DNA of 64,000 nt from Liolophura sinensis (Eukaryota > Mollusca > Polyplacophora > Chitonida > Chitonidae). The stretch lies in the NCBI RefSeq assembly GCF_032854445.1, contig NC_088300.1:57946984-58010983 (forward strand), in the 5' to 3' direction. A program made the translations under genes and the position numbers. Below the pieces are notes generated by a model that was given only the letters and a program-made list of their open reading frames with translations, made no database searches and was not told where the DNA came from. Positions within the stretch are counted from its first letter, which is position 1. Each line of letters begins with the position of its first letter. This document shows positions 36,581 through 47,389 of the stretch, piece after piece.

Positions 36581-39500
36581 TCGGTACTGGTTGCAAACAG
36601 ATAGCCCTGCACTCCACACGTTGTTATCAGTGGTGTATGAAGATTCCTGCCCCCATGTCTGTCGGATGAAAATAGTTGGTTTCATTAAACCCCCTTGAAT
36701 CATCGATGTGTTTTCTTACCTGAGACCTTTATATCAAGCATATACTTTATTAGATACACTAATAGGACGGAGAAGAAAACATCAAAGCGTTGATATGAAA
36801 TGTATAAATACGCACTTGTAACAGAATACATATATTTACAGGCTGGAATATTGGACTTGATTGTAAGCGTACGATCTTTAACGTGATATGCACTTCTAAG
36901 GACACCACCGTGATAAGACTAACTGATGAAAACAGAGAGGTTCCTTCATGCTGCCAAGCACAATAGTCCGCTTTCATAAATAAACGTGGAAGCTAATCGT
37001 GAAGTAGTAACTTGAGCAGTTCGATTCGAGACCGCCGACGTCTTGTAGATATCACGGTGTGAAAGGCAATAGTACAGTATCAATCCCTTGGGATAGTGTC
37101 TACCTCAGGCCCCAGACATATGGTCTGAACACTCCGCTAACCTGTTTAGTGTTTACAACTGTTGCCATGAATATCAAAGGTGAATTGTTCACCCGAGGGT
37201 TAAATAAACAAAAATGTCTGTCATCCGGTAAGAAAATCGTGCCAAAATTATCTCGCATGCAATACGTTATTCTATGTTTAACGCCAGCAAATTATAGCAA
37301 CCTCTTGAGGAAACACAAGTAGAGATGTACACATTCCGTGTGTGAAATGTGTAAGTGAAACAATCTTCCCTTCAGGGGCTGACGGGAAAAGAAGAGCAAT
37401 ATTAGTAAAGGTTTGATTATCTTATACAGGTCATATAAACATCTTCCTGATGCTGAGACGGGCATTTGTGACACAATGGATAAAACAGAAAAGCAAACAG
37501 ATGCATTGCCCTTTGCTTAAGATTGTCCAACTTGCAAACTTTTTAAAAGTTGCATCCTAACCTTTAAGATTTCCTGAAAGCTGAAAAACTTTTTTAAAAT
37601 CAGGCTATGCGTTGTTCAGCTCGTCCATACATCTTGGAATTTTGTGCTTATAATGATAGTCATGTAACAATTCCATTACAACAGCTTAATAACGGAGTTG
37701 TATCATATGCACGCTTTCCTTTAAAAGCACTCTATTGTTTCTACGAGTAAAGCAATTCATTATTGCATCATGAGTGGTTTGAACTTCCAGTGATGAGTTG
37801 ATAAATGTTCATCCTAAATTTTCTCTCACAGGTATGGTTTTTTACCACAATGATTTAATGTCGAATTGTATTGCAGTACTGACAGGTCTGTCCTAAATAG
37901 TCGATGTCCAGTATGATCGGATCATCGATTTACCAATATCAGGCGTCGAATACACCGAGGGCAATGGACATAAAAACCAGAAACTCCGCTCCATTCGAAA
38001 ACAGCAACTATAGCGTCAATACTGAACTGCTCGCTTCGGCGTGCAAAAGGTACCATTATATTACCAGCCGGGCTTAATTTTCCCTATCACGGTATCGTGG
38101 GAAGCCATGTCAGAACGGACTGATTGTTAGATGTGTTAGTGGCGAGAGTGTTTGGCCGTGAAAGCACGCATCGTGACGTGGATTACACTATAGCGACTAC
38201 ACGGTGACTGGCCTTCGCTCCTGGGACGGTATACACATCATTCACCTTTCCATTGAAATGATGTAGCCGTAAATCGTCTTGCCTTCGTCACAGTATCGAG
38301 TTTAATATATCAGCTTTTGATCGGGTAAACATAATCACATCTCGTTTGAAATTTACTGCTACAGTGAGACACTTCATCCGCTAGAATTCACACCACATAC
38401 AAAGCAAATGAAAAACACCGTAATTCATTCAGATGAAAAACGAAAGCTTGATTGTTCCGTAGCCTACAGGTCTGAATCCTGTCAAAAAAGTGACATTGCA
38501 ATAAAACACACACACAAGCGTGTTCATTTGACACTGCATCATGTTGTAAATTTCATCAGCTGTAACTGAATGTAAATATATATGTATGGTAAATTTAGGA
38601 TTCTTCGCAATTAGATGGTGATTGTAATACAACATTTCAACAAACTGCGTTATCTAAAATAGAATTGTATTGTTTGCAGCGTTTATCATTATTGGAATCT
38701 TGTACATGTGAGCAGATGGAAATCTAAGGAATTGCCGGTGGGAAGTACAAGTAGACCTCGTGTTTGAGGGTTTTACTGGATTTTTGAAGGGATTATTGAC
38801 TTAAATCAGTTATGTGTTACTTCCTCAAATATATTGCTGATGTGCTAATATAAGTGGTAATACTCTGAAGGTCTGACATGTTGCACGGCATTTCCTTGAG
38901 GATTTCTGTTTGGATGCGCAGGTGTAAAGTTACTCAGTACAGTCCTGATGATATTTTTTGACATTGCTAAAACTAGCTGTAGGCTTCGTAGACAAACCTA
39001 AGACTAGGACGGCTCTAGGCAGCTGTCGGATCGATTGTTTGCAAAGCTTCTATCAACAATATATTCATGGAACATAAATCGAACTTGTTTCCTGTTTCGT
39101 GACGGCTGACTAGAAACTGTTCACCTTAGCAGGCTATACCTCTGCGTCATTTTGTAAAACGTTATGCAGACTTTGGGAGACTCGAAGTGCGTGCCAAAGC
39201 ATGACTGAAATTTCTCAGTCTTGGAGCATGTCTTTAGGTTTGGGCTGCGTAAATAATCGGCGACTGTCGTCTGCCTTTCTTAGAAACTTTTCAGCATCAA
39301 TAGAAGAACTTAGTGGACATGACTGGTTGGTTAGGATCCTTGCGTTAAATTGAGTCACGCAGTGTCAACAGCTTTACGTCATCTCCATCCGGAGACAATG
39401 ACGATAAATAGATGGTGATGTTAGTATCGGCCTGACATATCAACTACCATCATACAATAACCCCTTGGTATCATTATTTCTAACAACTATTCATAAAAAT

Positions 39501-40224
39501 ACTCATATCACGATTCTTTTTTTGTACGTTCTCGCAAACTCCGGTTGGTTGTGCATCTTTGACAATCGTATAGAAAATACTGAGGTTTGAACCATCAATA
39601 TAATTGCTCGTCTGGTATTTGAATGGTGAGAAATCAATGTAATCCGATTCCAATTAAAACATGGTCAATATTTGAGGAGCAAATAGTTGGTCTACATAAT
39701 ATAACAAAGATAAAGTCGGACACATAGGGAATACAGCTGGTATAGGCTCATGATGGAAGACAATATTAGCTATACATGAGGGAAGAAGAAGTAGAAATAG
39801 CAACATTTTCCTTTTTTACAAATGACATTTATTCATCATGTTGTAAGTTCTTACTGACTTCACATTTGTCACAGCTTTTGTGTGTATATGTACGTCAAGT
39901 AAATCATTTTTATTAAGGGTTACCGTCCATGTGCTGCTTTGTCTACAACATATCTATGCGAATCGGTGTGAAATTCATTGGTTAAATACTATCGCCTCAA
40001 AGCTCTAAGGCACTAAATATAAACAGCATTCAAATTTGAGCTTAGTGTAAGTTGACTTTAATCCGATTATAATTAATGAGGTGGAATTTCAACAACTGAT
40101 CAAACAAACTTTCTCTTAATGGTTCAGCTTATGAATGTGCTGAAAAATAATATAAATACAATTTCATTGACTACCTCTTCGTACAATAACGGGATACATA
40201 TAGTAATAAATAATAGTAATATAG

Positions 40225-40225
<1 letters not shown>
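36581..40225. other. Gene-poor region
   Basis: The longest frame is 87 codons (37059-37322, +), unrecognised. A GC-richer, repeat-poor stretch around 37950-38240 precedes AT-rich DNA. No RNA gene recognised. Confidence 0.45.
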
Positions 40226-40303
<78 letters not shown>

Positions 40304-40304
40304 C
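40226..40304. repeat. (AT)n microsatellite
   Basis: About 80 bp of AT alternation with two single-base breaks. Tyrosine-isoleucine frames on both strands here are artefacts of the repeat. A shorter (TA)n tract lies at 40740-40761. Confidence 0.97.
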
Positions 40305-40371
40305 ATAAACATATACACAGTTTTACCACAACACGTTGTTTGAACCTTCTACACTGAGCTAGACTGTCAGC

Positions 40372-40497
40372 TGCAATGCTCCTTAAGAAGGTAATGTCAT
40401 TTTCAGTTCTCCAGAATGCTCCTTCAGAATGTAATGTCATTTTCAGTTCCCCTGAATGCTCCTTCAGAATGTAATATCACTTTCAGTCTTCCTGATT
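40372..40497. repeat. 40-bp tandem repeat, 3 copies
   Basis: AATGCTCCTT starts at 40375, 40415 and 40455; each unit continues (A/C)AGAA(G/T)GTAAT(G/A)TCA and TTTCAG. It sits about 70 bp downstream of the (AT)n tract. Confidence 0.9.
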
Positions 40498-40977
40498 ATG
40501 ATACTTTAAATTTTCCACCATCTATGGACACTATGTCAGTCCACCGATGATCTCAAATATACACCAGTGGCACAACACAACCGGTGTACAGCCCGATACT
40601 GAACGGGAAAGCTGGGATTTTCAACCTCTTTCACTTCTGTTACTTCTAATAATACTAAAAGGAAATATTCTTTGCCAGGCCTTCCGTTGTAAAATACGAG
40701 GAAACATCAGTTTACTATAATAATTATACTGACACAAAACTATATATATATATATATATATGTCTCATTATGTCTTAATTCGGCAAGAAGACACAATATG
40801 TCATAGCCTAATCAATCTGGTTAACTGCGCTAAGTTGACACACTGTAATTCTGTGCCATTAAATTCAATATAAATCAAATCTCCTGAACTGAACGTAACT
40901 GACGGGATTCCAAACTTCTGCATTTTTCCCACTTTCGCGGTGGTACGAAAGATGTACTTTGCCGTCCATAACATTCG

Positions 40978-41330
40978 GACCGCTTTGGTGGCCTAATGGT
41001 AGAGCGTCGGCCTCGATGTCGGGAGATCATATCTGGGTCGGGTCATACCAAAAGCTAAAAATAATACTTGTTGCTGCCTCGCTTGGCGCTCAGCACTGAG
41101 GGGTTACAGCAAGCCGGGAAACAGGACTGGATGGCCCTTTGTCAGTATAATGTGACAGAGTGGGTGTCATGTCTGGTGTCTTCGGGATGTTACTTCAGTT
41201 GGCGGCATGGGCTCGCCTTGCCCCAAGAAGACACAGTATACATATATACAAACCTATTGACTCCTCGTCGTCATTTGACTGAAAAATTGCTAAGAAACAA
41301 AGTTAAACCTCAAGCATTTATTCATTCATT
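40978..41330 (+). mobile_element. SINE (type 2), near full length
   Basis: tRNA-like head with A-box TGGCCTAATGGTAGAGCG and a weak B-box near GGGTCGGGTCATACC, body with CTCGCTTGGCGCTCAGCAC and TCAGTATAATG, and a tail TCGTCGTCATTTGACTGAAA, AATTGCTAAG, GTTAAACCTCAAGCA. The copy at 61600 (reverse) has the same order of motifs, and a 5' fragment lies at 58728. A 161-codon frame (41068-41553) starts inside this SINE and is not a gene. Confidence 0.85.
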
Positions 41331-42848
41331 TTATAACATTCGCCTTGGTGATGGACGGGCCGGCTGGGGTGATGACATCAGCAAAACATTACAATACACA
41401 TATGTTGTCATAAATTTGCATATACACAAGAAACCGCATAATTGTGTCTTATTGCACAATCAAAGCTCTAAGGCATTAATTCGTCAAAAATATACATGGA
41501 ACAAAGTGAAGCATCTAGCTGTGATTCTGGGAATGTCATCTGTACATATATAGTCAATACTGTCAAGTAAATATGAACAGTGTCCAGAACACTGGGGCAC
41601 TTCCCTGCAACCAGGGTACGTATATTCATCCCGTTGAATTAGATCGCCACGTTGGATACATGGACAGTTACATATTTTGAAAAATTCGACAACTAGCACG
41701 GTACACCACGATTCTAACTTCACTTTGCCCAGAACATTACATGCGTCTCTATTTTGAAAACTGTTCATGGTATGAATCTGTCTTAATTTCGTATTTTTGT
41801 ACAATTTCTTAGTTGGTTTGTGTGCCATTATTGACCTGCAACGTCAATTTTGGTTAGCAGTTGGCATACAAATGCCTGTTTTAACGCTTAGATTTGTTGC
41901 TTATCGCATACACTTAAGTACGGGATAATAAAGCATTTTGTTTTTTTTGTCTGTCAGCTGGTATATTTATTATAACATAATATTTACGTCAACACATATG
42001 CAAGACTTAGAAAAAAGAAAACTTTGTTTTTGTTTTACTCCAGATGTGAGGTAATCGGGATAAAACAACATTTGTGAAGGAAAGAGGAAACAGTTTCATT
42101 TAAGATTTCTCTTTGTTTCATATTTAAGAAGGAGTGTGGTATTTTTGGCAGAAACGGGAGATGTAATGCAAGGGAAGGTTTATGGTAAACAGCCATTTCC
42201 TGAATGGCGCGTTCTGGCATGTGGTGGGCTGTCCCTCGCAGATGGTCTCTCCTGCATCTCATTCTACTCCTTCAACAATCACCGCAGCAAACATCAACAA
42301 TCCTAAAGAGGGCGTCCACTTTGAAAGAGATATACAATGTTCGTGGATAACTCTCGATCCCGGTCCCTTGCCGCCTACCAGTTCAAGCCTCATCTCTTAT
42401 TCAAGGCGTGCTTGGTCAGGAAACCAATAAGCTAACATTTCCGGTCAAAGTTATGCGAAGCTCTAGCGTGCATGTTTTGGCGTATCTGATTGCCAGCATC
42501 TCCCTTTCCATCACTATGATCTTGTTTAACAATCTTCCTAAAACTTGGTAGCTGTGTGGATAAATATCGACAATAGCCCAAGCCAGTCATCGGCCAGGCA
42601 CGTTTAAGCATATTTTATATGCTCTTATGGGATGGAGGCTGGCACGGATGTGCTTTTCTCGATCGATCCAACGCGTCCACGGCGACCAGTCAGTCTCCGT
42701 ACATTGCCGGCCCTGCTCCACACGTCTCAACGCCCCGTCCTCACCAAGTCTGTAAGGGCAGAATGCAGGGACACTCGGCTAGCCTGAGATGGGCAACACA
42801 AACTTAGTTCGACTTAGCTCTTGCTCTCCGGTCATCCAGGAGCGTTGG
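41331..42848. other. Upstream region of the receptor gene
   Basis: No repeat or exon recognised. GC content rises from about 42200 towards the receptor, and two forward frames (42182-42430, 82 codons; 42619-42807, 62 codons) are open but unrecognised. An upstream 5'-UTR exon of the receptor could lie here or further left; the sequence alone does not show one. Confidence 0.4.
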
Positions 42849-42856
42849 TATAAATT
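42849..42856 (+). promoter_or_regulatory. TATA-like box upstream of the receptor
   Basis: TATAAATT lies 83 bp before the receptor ATG, at a distance that would give a 5' UTR of about 50 nt if transcription starts about 30 bp downstream. No clear initiator was identified. The alternative is a spliced 5' UTR with an acceptor such as TTGTGCAG ending at 42907. Confidence 0.35.
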
Positions 42857-42909
42857 GTTGTATTTAGGCTAGGTGGTGCGGTTAGGAGTTGTTCTAGTGT
42901 TGTGCAGTT

Positions 42910-42945
42910 ATGAGTTCAGTGGTCGAGCCCGATGGAGGGGGGTAG
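42910..42945 (+). promoter_or_regulatory. Upstream ORF overlapping the receptor start codon
   Basis: An ATG at 42910 opens an 11-codon frame (MSSVVEPDGGG) that ends in TAG at 42943-42945, 11 nt inside the receptor coding sequence and in another frame. The uORF ATG has G at -3 and A at +4; the receptor ATG at 42932 has C at -3 and G at +4, so neither is optimal. Overlapping uORFs generally lower translation of the main frame. Confidence 0.5.
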
Positions 42946-44575
42946 AGTCGCCTGTAACCTGACGGATGAAAGTAACATCAACGAACCTGAGTTCATCATC
43001 ACTACAATTGTCCTCGGGGTTATCAATGTGAGTGTAGTATTCGGTAACAGTCTCGTCATTGCAGCTGTGTTCACCTCTCGAAAGTTACGGACGGTGACTA
43101 ATATGTTTATAGTGTCGTTGGCAGTGGCCGATCTTCTGCTAGGAATTGTTATTTTACCTTTCTCCATTGCCTACGAGGTTTTGGATTACTGGATATTCGG
43201 GACGTTCATGTGTACGATATGGCTTGCCGTGGATGTATGGTTAAGTACGGCATCTATACTCAACTTGTGCGCTATCAGCCTAGATCGGTACCTGGCGATT
43301 ACAGAACCGATCAAATACCCCAACCTCATGTGTCCCAAACGAGCGCGCATTCTAATCGCCTCCGTCTGGGTCTTGGCGTTTGTGATCTGCTTACCGCCAC
43401 TAATAGGATGGAACGACCCTGGCCAAAATGTAAGTGATTTTAAGTTCAACAATATATCTGATTCCTTCCTGTTAGAGTTGTTATCTTTTAGCGACTGGAA
43501 TTTGACCGAGGATAGTACGTATTTACCGGTTTCCACAAATCATCAAATACCAGATTGTGTCCCGGAAGTCCTACCTTTGTGTCAGCTTGTTAGCGAAAGG
43601 GGATATCGGATATATTCGGCAATGGGATCATTTTACATACCTATGCTGGTCATGGTGTTTTTTTACCTGAGAATCTACCTAGCTGCCGTCAGGACGGCTG
43701 CTTCTTTACGTAAAGGTGTGTTAACAACCAAGAAGCTGGACGATTCCGTGGCCCATGAAGACGGGTCGGTGACACTACGAGTCCACAGGGGGGCCACATC
43801 ACGTCAGAGTGAGAGATATGAATGCTCTGTAAAGTTTTCAAATAAAAACGGCAAAAAACACAACGGACACCATTATCAGAACTCCCGAGAGGAACAAAAG
43901 CAATCATCGAGGAAAAAAACGGAGAGGGATGTCTTATTACATCAGACGAAAGGGAAAAGAAAAAAACGATCAGTTTCGTCTAGAAACTCAGGCAATGGCG
44001 GTGGTATGGAGATGTGTAACGCGCGTGATTCATCTTACTCCAGCAAAAGTAGTCTAGAAAAGACAAACAAGCTTAGACTGCCGCGAGAAAATTGGCCGAA
44101 TCACGACAACGGGAAACGCGACCGTTTGCGAGTACAGGACGATGGGGATTCCAGTGACAGTTGCAGGCGATCACATTTTACATTTAAAGGAACAGCGAAG
44201 AAAAACTCGAAGCACGCCAGAAAATTTAAAAGGGAAACTAAGGCCGCCAAAACATTGGCAATTATAGTCGGTGCTTTCATTTTATGCTGGTTACCGTTTT
44301 TCTCAGTCTACCTAATAGGGGCGTTTTGTGAGACGTGTATAGCTCCTTTACTGTTTTCCATTTTGTTTTGGCTGGGGTATTGTAATTCAGCCATTAATCC
44401 TTGTGTATATGCATTGTTTTCTCGGGATTTTCGTCAGGCGTTCAAACGTCTCCTCTGGTGCTACAAAGCGAGACCCGAGCTTAAAGACAGATATCAAACT
44501 TACGGACAAGGGGTACAGCAGCAACAACAACAACAGTTTCAAATCAAAGACAGTGAAAGTGTGTCGGAATCATGA
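42932..44575 (+). CDS. Oamb: Octopamine receptor, alpha1-adrenergic-like (Oamb type), class A GPCR
   Basis: A 547-residue rhodopsin-family amine receptor, complete and intronless. It would sit in the plasma membrane, bind octopamine and signal mainly through Gq/calcium, as the family does. Seen: TM1 about 21-46 (N39), TM2 57-81 (D67), TM3 with C94, amine-binding D101 and DRY 118-120, TM4 139-159 (W146), a 66-residue extracellular loop 2 with glycosylation sites N166, N174, N190 and C217 to pair with C94, TM5 226-250 with S229, S233 and P237, an unusually long third intracellular loop 251-434 rich in Lys/Arg/Ser, TM6 with CWLP 452-455, TM7 with W480, Y483 and NPCVY 489-493, C510 for possible palmitoylation, and a polyQ run 529-535. 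The words RGYRIYSAMGSFYIP and FWLGYCNSAINP point to Oamb-type receptors rather than true adrenergic or tyramine ones. Start: an in-frame TGA lies at 42911 and the next Met is in TM2. Amine receptor is near certain; ligand assignment is strong but inferred. Confidence 0.93.
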   Translation: MEGGRVACNLTDESNINEPEFIITTIVLGVINVSVVFGNSLVIAAVFTSRKLRTVTNMFIVSLAVADLLLGIVILPFSIAYEVLDYWIFGTFMCTIWLAVDVWLSTASILNLCAISLDRYLAITEPIKYPNLMCPKRARILIASVWVLAFVICLPPLIGWNDPGQNVSDFKFNNISDSFLLELLSFSDWNLTEDSTYLPVSTNHQIPDCVPEVLPLCQLVSERGYRIYSAMGSFYIPMLVMVFFYLRIYLAAVRTAASLRKGVLTTKKLDDSVAHEDGSVTLRVHRGATSRQSERYECSVKFSNKNGKKHNGHHYQNSREEQKQSSRKKTERDVLLHQTKGKRKKRSVSSRNSGNGGGMEMCNARDSSYSSKSSLEKTNKLRLPRENWPNHDNGKRDRLRVQDDGDSSDSCRRSHFTFKGTAKKNSKHARKFKRETKAAKTLAIIVGAFILCWLPFFSVYLIGAFCETCIAPLLFSILFWLGYCNSAINPCVYALFSRDFRQAFKRLLWCYKARPELKDRYQTYGQGVQQQQQQQFQIKDSESVSES

Positions 44576-44879
44576 TGCTGTGGTTTGTTCAGCTTGGATC
44601 AACTATTCTGTTATTTATGTCTTTCAAATGTATCCTTCTATCTATAACAGAGGTTTGTTAAGAGAAGGGTAAGACATTTTAACCTCCATTAATGTTTGTT
44701 TAAAAGTACAATCAAATTAAAACTTTTGTGACTGTTTTAATTATGCTTTTGTTTTATTAAGGTTTCATTGAGGTTTAGCTCCGCCTCTTACCGAGAGCTA
44801 TATTAACCTATCGAAATGACATCATATTTTCATAAAAAACATGTGGCATTAGGAAAAGAAAGCTGTAAAATAAAACAGG
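44576..44879 (+). terminator. Receptor 3' UTR with poly(A) signals
   Basis: ATTAAA at 44716-44721 and a canonical AATAAA at 44871-44876 lie 141 and 296 nt after the stop codon. The AATAAA is followed by an A-rich, not clearly GT-rich, stretch, so which site is used cannot be told from sequence. Confidence 0.5.
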
Positions 44880-47369
44880 GAAAAAAAGACAACAGAAAAA
44901 GAAAATTTTCACTTTACAAAGCCTTGCTAACAAACCTACCTTAGAATTTAGGGAACAGCAATCACCTCACATTCAAAATATGAAATTCCCGACAGGTTTC
45001 TACCGAGATAAACGAACTTCCTTCGTACAACCATTTTGTACACTAGAAACTCCAAAATAATTTAAATTTGAATGAAATAACTTGCGTCTAATACACATCC
45101 GTTGTTTTTACGGCTGTTCTCTTGAACTCACTCTTGGTCGTCTATAACTCACCTGCTATAGACAGTTTGAGTTGTCACTATGATTTTCCTTCCTTTAATA
45201 GATGTGACTTTCTTTACAGTTCAAAGTTCTTCATGCTCCCAACGGACGCTAATCAAAGAAGATTATTTCCAAGGATTCGCGTGTGAACCTTGTGCGGACT
45301 GCTATACCCATACTTAGGGGTTTTAGCTTTTTTGTCCCATTGCGTCAGTACTAGTTGCTCTCCAAGACGTAGATAGATTTCTACAGGTAGGTCTGTATAA
45401 ATAAAAACTTAGGGAAAAAAAATTGGCTGCCGCCCCAACTCCTCTGAACTTAGAATTTCAGGTAATGCACATGTATTAGATGTAAAAAATTGTCTGTCTC
45501 TTAAAAAGTACCTACATTCTTGGCAACATTGTCTGGCTGATCACCAAATCTTGAACTTCAGTTCATACGTACGCAGGTGAATTTGGCGCCACCGTGCTTT
45601 TAAGGCCAGAAATATAACACAAATGATAGTTATGTAACTCAACGTTAGAGTACCAGTCAACCTTTTTTATGACTCAAGGATTATTATTAATGTCCAGAAT
45701 ACTTTGCATTGTCTTTTTTGATATATGAAAAGTTTACGTTTTGTATTGGCTTCTGGCATCATTCCGACATAAATTATAATATAATCTCAGTGGATGTATT
45801 AGTGTGCAGAACGAACCTTTTGTGAAATATATGTATGTATTTGTATATACTATTATAGATACAAAACAAATGACAGATCAAAGTAAGTCTTTCTGAACAT
45901 TTGCTTTTTTCTTACACCTTTTATTTTACTACAAAATAAACACCTTCTTATATCACCCCTCAAAGATGAAAAGCAAATTCTAATTATAAATTCGTGAAAT
46001 TTGACCTATTTTTAACCTGGTTTGATCCAAAGCACTGGCGGTCTCTTAGTCCCTTCGGAAAGCGATTTTTTTCTTACGAGGGGTTGTAGTATTTTTAACC
46101 TTGGGCTATATACGAACAATGTAGTCATTTCAGTGTTACACATACATGGCGCTTATATTAACAGGTGCGATTAAAAGAATATTCAGATACATGTGCTTTG
46201 TATTTGGCCTGGATATTGATTTTGGCTTCAATTTTATTTTAAGCTGAATGTCCTATATTGTCTCTCCATATGCATACATTAACACTATTCTACTGCTGCT
46301 TAATTTAATTTAATCAATAAATTTGTTGTAAACACAAAACATTTACATGCAATCCTACAATATTAATATTCCGTTATAAAGCCTCGCTGACACTCCATAC
46401 TGATCTCCGATTTCTATCTGGAAAGTTTTGGATTCCGTGCTTGAAATAACGACAGATGCTTCCTGACACCACAAAACTGATGACCAATTGTCTTTTCTGT
46501 ATAACAAATCATATTTTTCTCGTTTCCTGGCATTGATGAAGATGGCGTGTATACGATTGTTTGGAAACGGGCCTTGTAATTTTCAAATCGAAACGTCATT
46601 CTGGATTTCCCAGGGATAACATGTAACTGGTTGTTAAGATTGTGCTTTAAACGTCATACTGAAGTATTCCAAGCAATTGCTAACTTTCTAGCTCGATATC
46701 GTAGATTTTAGTCACTCTCGGAAATAATTGTACCTACATAATGTATCAAGACCGCCAAGATCTTTCGCCCGTCATGTGTGCCATACCCTCTCTATACTGA
46801 CACCGTTTTTTCTTTACATATCTCACCTGTTTTATGCATTTATATTTCCCAATTATATCATGAATAGAGAGTAAACAACTTCAAGCCCTGGCTGGTGTGC
46901 ATCGCTCGATTGAGGCCGAAAACGCCATTGCTAACCATCACCCACTTCTTTAGATTGTGCAAATGGCATCTTTAGCGCACCGTGCTCTCAAGAAGTTTCT
47001 TTCTGTGGACCAAATATACCAAGACCAAATTTTGTCAACAACTTACATTGCTCACTCAGGCTATGTACACGTTTCACCACAAAAGTGTTGGACCCCTTTA
47101 AGATAATGGGTAAAAAAGGAAGGGTTTTAGTAGCTCACACTGTCAAACTATAATGTTATCTGGGTTTAAAAGTGTTGCTATGAATTTACGTCAGTGTTTT
47201 CATATTTATTATTGACACATGTTATAGCTTGTCTTGAATCGCAATATCTTCAAAACTGTAATATTTTTATTGTGGCATTGATGTGGCAACAATTTTTTTA
47301 TCACCTTTACGAGTAAATCAGAACAAGAGAGTCTACATCCACGTGGATATTGAATACAGAAAGTTTTAT
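44880..47369. other. AT-rich downstream region, no gene recognised
   Basis: No frame above 62 codons. Poly-T and poly-A runs are common. No repeat family of the window is recognised here. Confidence 0.45.
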
Positions 47370-47389
47370 CCCCCCCCCACCCCCACCCC
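47370..47389 (-). repeat. C9-A-C5-A-C4 tract (G-quadruplex-capable on minus strand)
   Basis: The minus strand reads G4-T-G5-T-G9, which can supply four G-triplets with short loops. The 62-codon minus frame that starts next to it (WGWGGD) is low-complexity translation. Confidence 0.7.

Noticed and set aside
40124-40440. Tyr-Ile repeat frames on both strands
   Set aside because: Translation of the (AT)n microsatellite.
41068-41553. 161-codon forward frame
   Set aside because: Its first half lies in the type 2 SINE body (LPRLALS word shared with the reverse SINE at 61600); the rest has no recognisable domain.
43186-43536. 116-codon antisense frame and other frames within the receptor
   Set aside because: Shadows of the receptor coding sequence.
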